A stretch of 64,000 nt of DNA, taken from positions 1 to 64,000 of the forward strand of contig JAWLAT010000002.1 in the NCBI GenBank assembly GCA_041395325.1, given 5' to 3'. A program made the position numbers and the translations under genes. Position 1 is the stretch's first letter; each line of letters begins with the position of its first letter. This stretch comes from JAWLAT01 sp041395325 (lineage in GTDB: Bacteria > Pseudomonadota > Gammaproteobacteria > Xanthomonadales > SZUA-5). This document shows positions 1 through 7,609 of the stretch, piece after piece. The notes under the pieces are model-generated. The model was not told the DNA's origin and did not search any database. It saw only the letters and a list, made by a program, of their open reading frames with translations.

Positions 1-197
1 GCAACACTTGATTCTGCGAATCTGCATCGCTTGGTTGCTCCGCGCCAGATTGCGTCATGGTATTGGAAATTCCGTCTGGATCTCGCGGTCAAGTCGACGC
101 ATCGCAAATCCCGGACGACCATAAGCGATGAGCAGCAGCTCACAATCCCGGTTCCCACTGAACGACGTGGTCTGGCCCGGTCGCGAACCAAGGCCGG
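1..197. other. Window edge, no recognisable gene
   Basis: No coding region with recognisable protein character ends or begins here. The stretch is somewhat richer in A/T than the genes that follow and lies downstream of the response-regulator stop. A plus-strand reading frame is open across it but continues as the antisense of the response regulator and gives a Ser/Arg-rich product with no family features. Confidence 0.5.
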
Positions 198-845
198 TCA
201 GCCGCTGCCGCCACCGCGGCGCACCAGGCCGTGCTTCCAGGCGTACACAGCCGCCTGGGTACGGTCATTGACGCCGAGCTTGGCCAGCAGGTTGCCCACA
301 TGGGTCTTGACCGTGGCCTCACCAATGCCCAGGCGCGCTGCGATGTCCGCATTTGGTAGACCTTCGGCGAGGAGTTGCAGCACGTCGCTCTCGCGCACGC
401 TCAGTCCTTCGGAATCGATCGCACCGGCTCCGCGCACCAGCCGTGGGTCGAGCTTGCTGCTCAGCTGCATCTCGCCCCTGGTCGCCGCCTTGATGGCCAG
501 GATCAACGCATCGGCATCCATGTCCTTGGTCAAGAACCCTGCCGCACCTTGCCGGATGGCCTGTCGGGCTTGCCGTTCATCCTGCACGCTGCTGAGCATC
601 AGGACGACCGTGTCCGGTGCAATCTGGCGGATCGAATCCAGCCGATCCACGGCGTTGTCCTCGCCGAGCAGCAGGTCCAGCAGCACGACATCGATGGCTT
701 GGCCACGCAGCCGCTGCAGCGCCTGATCGATGCTGGCGACAGCCGCAACGACCTCAAAACTGGGCTCGGTTGACAGAATGGCGGCCAGACCATCGCGGAC
801 CACCGCGTGGTCATCGACCAGCAGAATCTTCAACACGGCGCCCAT
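198..845 (-). CDS. NarL/FixJ-type two-component response regulator
   Basis: A 215-aa transcriptional regulator that should be phosphorylated by the kinase encoded immediately upstream. The N-terminal receiver domain (about residues 5-120) has the acidic pocket D11-D12, the likely phosphoacceptor D57 in VVLLDLLLG, S85/S86 and K107 in GFLTKD. The C-terminal LuxR-type helix-turn-helix (about 148-208) contains LSVRESDVLQLLAEG and the recognition helix ATVKTHVGNLLAKLG. The ATG at 845 shares one base with the kinase stop (TGATG), so the two genes are almost certainly translationally coupled. Targets cannot be read from the sequence. Assignment to the family is secure. Confidence 0.95.
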   Translation of the reverse strand: MGAVLKILLVDDHAVVRDGLAAILSTEPSFEVVAAVASIDQALQRLRGQAIDVVLLDLLLGEDNAVDRLDSIRQIAPDTVVLMLSSVQDERQARQAIRQGAAGFLTKDMDADALILAIKAATRGEMQLSSKLDPRLVRGAGAIDSEGLSVRESDVLQLLAEGLPNADIAARLGIGEATVKTHVGNLLAKLGVNDRTQAAVYAWKHGLVRRGGGSG

Positions 846-2251
846 CAGGTTGGCGACCAGCGCGCGGAAGTCGGCGCCGCCTCGATGTCGTTGGGCGTGA
901 ATGCGAGCTTCACGGCGACCCGGGTACCCCGGCCAACCGTCGATTGCAGCCGCAACTCGCCGGCAACGGCTTCGGTGCGTTCGCGCAGATGCACCAATCC
1001 GCGGCCGGGTACCAACGCCAAATCAAAGCCACGGCCGTCATCGGCGATCTCCAGAATCCATTGATGATCGTAACTGCGGCGCAGGGTGACGGTGGCCTGG
1101 CAGGGACCGGCGTGTCGGGCCACGTTGGCCAGGGCTTCATCCAGTATTCGCAGCAACTGCTCGGAAACACTGGCGACAGGCTCCTCGCCAGCTTCGCAGC
1201 TCATCTTCAGCGCCAGTCCAGTCGCCTGCTGCCAGCGTCGTGCGCGATCAGCCAGGCGTTGTCGGAAATCCCCGATTCGGCGAGGCTGCGGGTGGAGCGT
1301 GGTGACGACCTCGGCCAGTTCATCACGAATCTCCGAACACAAGCGCTCGGCCTCACCGAGCGCCGCCGCGGACTGACCACCGCTGCGACGCAATGCCGCC
1401 AGTTGCAGACCCAGGGCGAAAGCCTTCTGCTTGACGGTATCGTGCAAGTCGCGGGCGACCCGTTGTCGTTCTTCCAACGCGGCCAGGCTGGCGCGGTCGT
1501 GCAGCAACTGATCCAGATCTGCCGCCATGGCATCCAGATCGGCAGCCAGTACGCCCAGTTCGTCGCTGTGACCGCCATGAATGCGACCACTCAGCTCACC
1601 GCGTCGCCAGGCCATGACCTGCCGGCGAATACGACCGAGCCGGCGACCCAGGTAGAGACTCAGCAGCACGCCGCCGCTCACCGCCAGCAACAGCGCGGTC
1701 AGTACCAGCATGCTGCCTTCAAAGCTGCGTGGTGCCAGCACCGACAGTCCGGGGCGCGGTACGGCCAGTTTCAAGCTTAGAACGGCCGCCGTGCCATCGC
1801 GCAGGCGAAGGGGGGTGGTTGACTCATGAACCAGCCAGCCTGCGGTCGGAGCCTGTGCATCCGCCGGGCCACTTCGCGCCAGGCGACGCCCGTTCTGATC
1901 GGTCAGCGTCAGCTGCAGGGGCTGATCGCTCAACTCGACCAGGATATGACCGGCACCTTCGGCCAGACCACCCCGTGCGCGCTCCAGCAGGAGCCGCTCG
2001 CGGTCCAGCGCCAAGGCCAGAATGTCCGGATCGGCCGGGTGGTTCTCCAAACCGACGGCCATCGCCGCGCCGACGGCATCCAGACGACCCTCGGCCAGCC
2101 CGGACTCCAGTCGACGGGTCTCGACGCGCAGCACGTAGTAGTCGGCCAATCCCAGCGCCGGCAACATCCACAGCAACTGCAGCAGCAGCAGCTTGACGGC
2201 CAGACCGCCACGTCCGGCTGGCCACGACCTGGAGATGCCGGTGCTGCCCAT
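845..2251 (-). CDS. NarX/DesK-like sensor histidine kinase (HisKA_3)
   Basis: A 468-aa membrane kinase. It has a TM segment at about residues 17-37, a periplasmic sensor region of about 140 residues, a second TM at about 181-203, a HAMP-like linker, then a HisKA_3 dimerisation domain with the phosphoacceptor His in ARDLHDTVKQ. The HATPase domain shows the N box (ALANVARHA), G1 (DDGRGF) and G2 (GRGLVHLRER). It overlaps the upstream 601-aa gene and the downstream regulator by one base each (TGATG), giving a three-gene operon. The periplasmic sensor has no recognisable named fold, so the signal is unknown. That the partner is the adjacent NarL-type regulator is inferred from the coupling. Confidence 0.93.
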   Translation of the reverse strand: MGSTGISRSWPAGRGGLAVKLLLLQLLWMLPALGLADYYVLRVETRRLESGLAEGRLDAVGAAMAVGLENHPADPDILALALDRERLLLERARGGLAEGAGHILVELSDQPLQLTLTDQNGRRLARSGPADAQAPTAGWLVHESTTPLRLRDGTAAVLSLKLAVPRPGLSVLAPRSFEGSMLVLTALLLAVSGGVLLSLYLGRRLGRIRRQVMAWRRGELSGRIHGGHSDELGVLAADLDAMAADLDQLLHDRASLAALEERQRVARDLHDTVKQKAFALGLQLAALRRSGGQSAAALGEAERLCSEIRDELAEVVTTLHPQPRRIGDFRQRLADRARRWQQATGLALKMSCEAGEEPVASVSEQLLRILDEALANVARHAGPCQATVTLRRSYDHQWILEIADDGRGFDLALVPGRGLVHLRERTEAVAGELRLQSTVGRGTRVAVKLAFTPNDIEAAPTSARWSPT

Positions 2252-4056
2252 CAGCGCGTACTCAGCTGGCAGCTGTCGTCGCGATCGGCGCGACAGGTGG
2301 CGATTCCGATCGGCTGGTAGCGACCGTCCGCATCACGCCAGGCCAGTTCGAGTCGCAGCTTTCCGGAAATGGCCTTGCGTTGCGCCTTGGTCAGCGCCTT
2401 GTCCAGACCGCGCAGTCGCGAGGTGACGTCGTGCATCAGGGCCTCGGTGGTATTGGATGCCTGCAGCAGCGCCGATCGCGAGGGCAGCATCAGGTCGGAC
2501 AGATCGGGCAGGTCCGTGCTGCTCAGTTGCACCGGTATGGCGATTCGGTCGCTGGCCAGCATGGGCGGCACCGGGATCAGCACCGGATGCACACGGGGTG
2601 TTCTGCTCAGCTCGCGCAGCTGCAACCAACGGCCTTCGGTGGCCTGTTCGGTGTGCAGTTGCAGCACAATGGCGGGCATCCGTATCTGATGCTCGGCTGC
2701 CGGCTCGAATGCCGGTGGGGTCAAGCCGCCCGGATCGGCAAGGCGGGTCATGAACAACTCGGTGGCGCCCGCCGTCGCCTGGTCCAGAAAGGCCTCACCC
2801 AGACTGCTGTGCCGCGCCAGTGCCGAGCGCAACATCCGCTGGACATAAGGCTGCAGTTCTGGCCACGTCGGACTGGGGAAGACCGAATGCGGTGGTCCGC
2901 CGGACAGGCTGACCACCTGCTCCAGGACCAGCGTAATGGCCTGTCGGCATTGGCTGGTGCAAGCTGCGGTGACGCCGCCAAAGTTGCTCTGGGTCTCATC
3001 CCGGATCAGCTCGGACACCGACTCCAGGCGCTGCCGGCCCCATTGGCGCATCCGTTCGGTCATGCCCTCGGTACTGCCAAAGGCGTTGGCAACCAGTGCC
3101 AGCACATCGCTGTGCTCGCTCGAGCACAGATTCACCGCAGCGGTTTCGGTCACCGCGAGGGGCTCGCCATGCGGCTCCGGCGCGTTCTCGACGATGGACT
3201 CAGCCGGTGCCACTTCCAGCGCCCGGGTGCCGCGAACCCAGCAACGGGCATCGGCGGCCAAGGGGCGCAACATCTGGAAGCCGGCCACTCCAACCTGCGG
3301 ACGCGGGCCCTCGATCGGTTCTCCGCTGGACAACGGGCGCAGGTCGATGCGAATGCTGTTCGACGGCATGCTGATCGGGCTGCCATTGCGCCCGAGTGCC
3401 ATCAGACGCAAGTACATGGTCCCGGTGGGATAGTTCTCGTGCAGCATGCTGGTCAGAGCCACTGCTGCCGGCAGGGCGCTGTTGGTGCGGTTGCCGCCGA
3501 GCAGATACTCACCGAGGTCGACCTCGAATCGTTCCGGCAGCGAGCGATCACTCTGGCGCAGAACCTCACCTGCAGCCAGCATGCCAGCGGGCGCGCGCCA
3601 GTCATCGACGGTTTCGTCGAACGGGAATCGGGACAGCTGCCAGCGCATGCGCCTGGCGACCTTGCCTTCGTTGCGCACCGAGAACCACCACCTGGCCTGA
3701 GTGGGGTCGGCGATTTCGACCCGATCCCGATCAAAGCGAGACGCGGCATCCTGCGGATCACCAGCGCCGTCCCAAGCGGCCAGATGGACGGTATAGCGCC
3801 GACCAGCCAGTACCTGGATCAGCTGGGCGCGCGCCAGCGGGGACAGCTCGGCCCAGTTGAGTTGAGTGTCGCCCAGGGCAATCTGCTGCAGCAGCCCGGA
3901 CAGGCTCTCGTCAGGAATGGCCCGAAGTCGCGCCTGAGCGGTCAGCTCAGAAAGCGGCAACAGCATCGACAGGACCACCAGCCAGGCCAGCGTGACGAGC
4001 TTCGGTGCCGTGATCGGGCTCGGGGGAGTAGCGCGTAGGGATCGCTTCATGGACAT
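2251..4056 (-). CDS. Exported 601-aa protein of unknown function, co-transcribed with two-component system
   Basis: I do not recognise a family. The protein starts with a basic stretch and a hydrophobic segment (about residues 20-41, ending near LTAQA) that looks like a signal peptide or membrane anchor. About 560 residues of predicted periplasmic sequence follow, with several Cys (for example ARCWV, NLCSS, AACTSQCRQA and the C-terminal TCRADRDDSC) that could form disulfides. No catalytic motif is evident. The ATG at 4056 is chosen, with another in-frame ATG at 4050; no strong ribosome site separates them. Its stop overlaps the kinase start, so it may be a sensory accessory protein or a regulated partner of that kinase. 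This role is an inference from context only. Confidence 0.75.
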   Translation of the reverse strand: MSMKRSLRATPPSPITAPKLVTLAWLVVLSMLLPLSELTAQARLRAIPDESLSGLLQQIALGDTQLNWAELSPLARAQLIQVLAGRRYTVHLAAWDGAGDPQDAASRFDRDRVEIADPTQARWWFSVRNEGKVARRMRWQLSRFPFDETVDDWRAPAGMLAAGEVLRQSDRSLPERFEVDLGEYLLGGNRTNSALPAAVALTSMLHENYPTGTMYLRLMALGRNGSPISMPSNSIRIDLRPLSSGEPIEGPRPQVGVAGFQMLRPLAADARCWVRGTRALEVAPAESIVENAPEPHGEPLAVTETAAVNLCSSEHSDVLALVANAFGSTEGMTERMRQWGRQRLESVSELIRDETQSNFGGVTAACTSQCRQAITLVLEQVVSLSGGPPHSVFPSPTWPELQPYVQRMLRSALARHSSLGEAFLDQATAGATELFMTRLADPGGLTPPAFEPAAEHQIRMPAIVLQLHTEQATEGRWLQLRELSRTPRVHPVLIPVPPMLASDRIAIPVQLSSTDLPDLSDLMLPSRSALLQASNTTEALMHDVTSRLRGLDKALTKAQRKAISGKLRLELAWRDADGRYQPIGIATCRADRDDSCQLSTR

Positions 4057-4153
4057 GGCATCTGCAAGGGGGCGAGAGCAGCCGTTGAGGTTAATCGGAG
4101 TGTGCTGGCAGTGCAGTCATCTCGACCAGCGGACTCTCCGGTGGAGCGTGCGT

Positions 4154-4978
4154 TCATTCGGGTGGCGGCTGGGCAATCCGGCTGTCCAGGTCGAAGCGCC
4201 CGCCATGCCCGAGCACGTGCAGTTGCATGCCGGTGACGCTGAGGACTTCACCAGGGTCGGCCTCTGGCATGGAGCTGTGGCCCAGGCGCGCCGGGTCTAT
4301 CACCGTGATGGTGCCGCTGCCGACGACCTCCAGCGTGTTGTCCGGATCAATGAAGGCACCGGTGTCCTCGTCGATGCCCAGGGCCACCGCGAAGGGGTTC
4401 AAGGCGACCGCCGCGACCAACCGACCAAGCCGGTCGCGCTGGCGAAAGTGCTGATCGATCATGATCTTGTTGGACAGGCCCAGCCCTGGGGCGAGGGTCA
4501 CCATGCCGGCTCGCGGCGTCTGGCCTTCGTCACCGCCTGCGATCATGTGCTCGGGCATGATCGCGGCGCCGGCTGAAGTGCCGGCCAGATGCATGCCGGC
4601 GGCATGACGCCGACGCAGAGCCTTGGCCACCGCAGTGCCGCCAAGTGTGGTCGACAGCCGCAGCTGGTTGCCGCCGGTGATGAAGATGCCGCTGGCTTCC
4701 TCGATCACCGCCAACAGGGCTGGATCTTCGCAATCGTCGCGATGGGTGAAGTTCAGGACCACCGAGCGGTCGGCGCCGATGTCGTCGAAGAGTTCCTGAT
4801 AGATCCGGCCGGTGTCCTCACGCCTGGAGGCGGTGGGGATGATGCCGATGGTGGGACTGCGGCCGCACAGCCGGACGAAGCGCTTGAGGATCTTGAGGTC
4901 ACCGAGTTTGTCTTCGGCGCCGCCGATCGGGATCAGATAGCCCCGCTTGGCATTCTTGGCCACTTTTGCCGGACACAC
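4154..4978 (-). CDS. cphB: Cyanophycinase (peptidase family S51)
   Basis: A 274-aa cytoplasmic-type serine peptidase of the cyanophycinase family, which releases beta-Asp-Arg dipeptides from cyanophycin. Family signatures are clear: GGNQ at residues 102-105, the nucleophile elbow GTSAGA with Ser135, and DQHFRQRDRLGRL with His177. The length matches the family. The start is GTG at 4978, preceded by GGGAGA; an in-frame GTG lies five codons later. No cyanophycin synthetase or isoaspartyl dipeptidase gene is visible in the window. The substrate may therefore be imported or made elsewhere, or the protein may be an S51 relative acting on other beta-aspartyl peptides. Confidence 0.9.
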   Translation of the reverse strand: MCPAKVAKNAKRGYLIPIGGAEDKLGDLKILKRFVRLCGRSPTIGIIPTASRREDTGRIYQELFDDIGADRSVVLNFTHRDDCEDPALLAVIEEASGIFITGGNQLRLSTTLGGTAVAKALRRRHAAGMHLAGTSAGAAIMPEHMIAGGDEGQTPRAGMVTLAPGLGLSNKIMIDQHFRQRDRLGRLVAAVALNPFAVALGIDEDTGAFIDPDNTLEVVGSGTITVIDPARLGHSSMPEADPGEVLSVTGMQLHVLGHGGRFDLDSRIAQPPPE

Positions 4979-5047
4979 CGCGTGCCGTCTCCCGCTGTGA
5001 AAGGCGGCGAACTATAGCGGAAAAGCCGTGACGGACCCGGTGAGCCC

Positions 5048-5755
5048 TCAACTGGCTCGTCGGCGGCAGGTGAAGAAGCCGTTGAGCGTCAGACGGCCGT
5101 GGGCCGGATCGGCGCTGAGGCGCTCGGGGTGCGGAATGTCGCTGCAATGGAACTGCATGCCGTCGTAGAAGATCAGCCGGTTGAAGCGCGGTGTCACCGT
5201 GCCGACCGTTTCGAACCACTTGCCGCTGTCGCGCAGGTAGCCCGGCGCGAATCCATAGCGTTCAGTGAACGCCTCAGGCGCAAGTTGCCCCGAATCGTGG
5301 ATCAGTCGCGCGGTTTCGCTTTCCGGGCGCAAGGCATGAAAGAAGCGCGTGCCGCCCAGGGACGGATCCTCGAACAGATACAGCACCGAGGCAGCGACCG
5401 ATTCGCCGGGGCGGGCTTGCAGTCGGTCCCGGTGACAGATCCATTGTCGTGGCTGCAGCTGCGCCGGTGCGTCGGTGACCAGCGCCAGGCGGGTGTAGGC
5501 CTCCAGACAGCGCCGAGCATCCAGGCGCGAACGAATCAATCGATCGAAACACTGCTGCAGTTGTGCGGTGATGCCGTCGGGCAGATGCAACTCAACACCG
5601 GGGTAGGCGTTGTGAGGCAGGCGCTGAAAGGCCGCCCGATGCTCGGCAGCCATGGCGACCCAGCGCCGCGGTTCGGCCAGCACGTTGTCGATGACATGCA
5701 CCTCGATACCCTGGGCGAGTTCAAGCGTTTGGACCTGCAGATGGGGATTGAACAT
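5048..5755 (-). CDS. DUF6445 family protein, possible Fe(II)/2-oxoglutarate oxygenase-like
   Basis: A 235-aa protein that I place in the DUF6445 group. The region around VLYLFEDPSLGGTRFF parallels VHYLFKGSWGGTDFY in the protein at 47736-48428. Both share H-x-D (H108, D110 here), a later His (H203) and an Arg 18 residues after it (R221 in GRLTLN). That pattern resembles the iron and 2-oxoglutarate binding residues of non-haem oxygenases, but activity is inference. The ATG at 5755 begins MFNPHL; an ATG at 5782 would add nine residues. Longer upstream reading overlaps the divergent dehydrogenase gene and is unlikely. There is no signal peptide. Confidence 0.75.
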   Translation of the reverse strand: MFNPHLQVQTLELAQGIEVHVIDNVLAEPRRWVAMAAEHRAAFQRLPHNAYPGVELHLPDGITAQLQQCFDRLIRSRLDARRCLEAYTRLALVTDAPAQLQPRQWICHRDRLQARPGESVAASVLYLFEDPSLGGTRFFHALRPESETARLIHDSGQLAPEAFTERYGFAPGYLRDSGKWFETVGTVTPRFNRLIFYDGMQFHCSDIPHPERLSADPAHGRLTLNGFFTCRRRAS

Positions 5756-5886
5756 GAGCGGCCGTTCGATCGGGTGACCCATTGCGTGGGACTGTACGAG
5801 TCTGACGCGGGCCAGGGCGAGTCGCCACGCGCGCCGGAGCAGGGTTATGCTCGACGGTTGCTGCTCATTGTGCAGGAGAAGTCCCG

Positions 5887-7095
5887 ATGCGTCCGAGTCG
5901 ACCGCTGCTGTTGCCCCTGTTGCTGGTCTCAGGTCTGACTGCCTGTCAACCCCAGACTGACAGCGCGACACCGGTTGCGGCATCGAGCACGGCTGCTGCG
6001 CCGACAGCACCAGTGCCGACTCGCGGTGAGCGCGTCGACAGTGCCGCCGGTCCGTTGGAACTGCGCACGATTGCCTCGCCGCTGGTCAATCCCTGGGGCC
6101 TGGCATTCCTGCCCGACGGTCGCATGCTGGTCACCGAACGTATCGGTCAGCTGCGCATTGTCGAGAGCGACGGCAGCCTGTCAGCGCCGCTTGCCGGTGT
6201 ACCTGCCGTGGTGGCCGAAGGGCAGGGCGGCTTGTTCGATGTCGCACTCTCGCCGGACTTCGCTGCTGATTCGCTGGTCTACCTCAGCTACGCCGAGCCG
6301 GGTGAAGGCAAGCTGGCCGGCACCAGCGTGGCCCGTGGACGTCTGACCGAGCGCGGGCTGGCCGACGTGCAGGTGATCTTCCAGCAATCGCCCAAGCTGG
6401 ATACGCGCCATCACTTCGGCGGTCGGCTGGTGTTCGATGACGCCGGAATGCTCTACATCACGATGGGCGATCGCGGTGTGCGTCCGACCGCGCAGGATCT
6501 GTCCAGTCATATGGGCACCGTGGCGCGCATTCACCCTGACGGTCGCGTGCCGGAGGACAATCCCTTCGTCGGCCGCGATGATGCGCAGCCGGAGACCTGG
6601 TCCTATGGCCATCGCAACCAGCAGGGTGCGGCACTGAACCCCTGGACCCGCGTGCTGTGGACGAATGAACACGGCCCCAAGGGTGGTGACGAGGTCAACA
6701 TCCCGCAGGCCGGCCACAACTACGGCTGGCCGATCATCACTTACGGCATCAATTACTCCGGTGAGCCCATTCCCGAAGCGGTCGGCACCGAAGCCCCCGG
6801 CATGGAGCAGCCACACCACTACTGGCCGGTCTCACCGGGCATCAGCGGCATGGCCTTCTACGACGCCGACGCCATACCCGCCTGGCGGCGCAGCGTGTTC
6901 ATCGGTTCGCTGGCGCAGATGGCGCTGATTCGTCTGAGTCTGGACGAGGCCGGCCAGGTGGTTGGCGAGGAACGGCTGCTGCAAGATCAGGGTCAGCGCA
7001 TTCGTGATGTGCGTGTGGGTCCGGACGGGGCGGTCTACCTGCTCACCGACAACCCGGAAGGGCGAATCTGGCGTCTCGGTCCCTGGCCGAGCTGA
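5887..7095 (+). CDS. PQQ-dependent soluble aldose sugar dehydrogenase-like lipoprotein
   Basis: A 402-aa beta-propeller dehydrogenase of the glucose/sorbosone dehydrogenase family (soluble aldose dehydrogenase, YliI type), which oxidises aldoses to lactones in the periplasm with PQQ. Typical segments are LVNPWGLAFLPDGRMLVTER, HHFGGRLVF, GDRG and NEHGPKGGDEVN near the cofactor site. The first 20 residues form a lipoprotein signal ending LTAC (Cys20), so it is probably membrane-anchored outside the cytoplasm. AGGAG lies a few bases before the ATG. It could supply the sugar lactone for the secreted lactonase of the xylose island some 24 kb away, but this link is inferred. Confidence 0.88.
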   Translation: MRPSRPLLLPLLLVSGLTACQPQTDSATPVAASSTAAAPTAPVPTRGERVDSAAGPLELRTIASPLVNPWGLAFLPDGRMLVTERIGQLRIVESDGSLSAPLAGVPAVVAEGQGGLFDVALSPDFAADSLVYLSYAEPGEGKLAGTSVARGRLTERGLADVQVIFQQSPKLDTRHHFGGRLVFDDAGMLYITMGDRGVRPTAQDLSSHMGTVARIHPDGRVPEDNPFVGRDDAQPETWSYGHRNQQGAALNPWTRVLWTNEHGPKGGDEVNIPQAGHNYGWPIITYGINYSGEPIPEAVGTEAPGMEQPHHYWPVSPGISGMAFYDADAIPAWRRSVFIGSLAQMALIRLSLDEAGQVVGEERLLQDQGQRIRDVRVGPDGAVYLLTDNPEGRIWRLGPWPS

Positions 7096-7137
7096 GCACG
7101 CGTCAGTGACGATTTCCGGTCCTGTGGTTGGCGCGCT

Positions 7138-7530
7138 ATGCTGCTGAGCATGCGTCGACTCCGTCTCCGCCGCCAGCGTATCGCCCTGATCGGATTGCTG
7201 TTGTGCAGTCTGCTGTGGACGCAGCTGGTGGTGGCGGCCCATTCGGTGCATTGCCAGCCGGCCGCGAGCACGACTTCCTCGCCCTGTCATGGGGATGCCG
7301 GCAAGGCGCTGGCCGATGACCAGGCTGATGCCGCCTGCCAGGCCCATTGCCAGTTCGATGCCAGTGGGGATGGCACCCGGCTGTTGCTGCCGCCACCGCT
7401 GCCGCCTGCGGCAACGGCGCCAACGGTTTGCCAGCGCACCCTGCTGCCGGTGCGAGCAGCCTGGCCAGCTGCGCTACCCCGGGATCATCACGGACCCACC
7501 GGGCATCCTGCGCCCATTCTGCTGATCTAG
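7138..7530 (+). CDS. Small secreted Cys/His-containing protein upstream of copper efflux genes
   Basis: A 130-aa protein with a basic N-terminus and a hydrophobic segment (about residues 16-34) like a signal peptide. A short region follows with Cys and His pairs (HSVHC, SPCHG, CQAHCQF) and then a Pro/Leu-rich tail. It stands 79 bases before the CusC-like gene in the same direction. Small leader proteins with this build (DUF2946-like, CopL-like) often precede copper or cobalt-zinc-cadmium resistance operons. I cannot assign it to one with certainty. A role in periplasmic metal binding is inferred from composition and context. Confidence 0.65.
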   Translation: MLLSMRRLRLRRQRIALIGLLLCSLLWTQLVVAAHSVHCQPAASTTSSPCHGDAGKALADDQADAACQAHCQFDASGDGTRLLLPPPLPPAATAPTVCQRTLLPVRAAWPAALPRDHHGPTGHPAPILLI

Positions 7531-7609
7531 CGCTACGCCTGACGTTTCTGTCGTGCCTGCGAGCGCAGGTGCCCGGACCGCGTGTCCGTTGCAGCGTTGA
7601 GTTTTGCCG

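Noticed and set aside
1..726. Plus-strand open frame entering from the window edge
   Set aside because: Continues as antisense of the response regulator with Ser/Arg-rich low-complexity sequence.
2380..4038. 552-codon plus-strand open frame opposite the unknown 601-aa protein
   Set aside because: Considered because the opposite protein is itself unknown. The minus-strand protein has a signal peptide and one-base coupling to the kinase, while this frame is Gln/Arg/His-rich like other antisense frames.
4139..4576. Plus-strand frame opposite the cyanophycinase
   Set aside because: Complement of conserved S51 codons; no independent evidence.
7524..7537. TAGCGCTA at the end of the small Cys/His gene as a XylR box
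   Set aside because: Only the 8-bp core matches and it includes the stop codon; flanks do not fit TGnTAGCGCTAnCA and the context is metal efflux.
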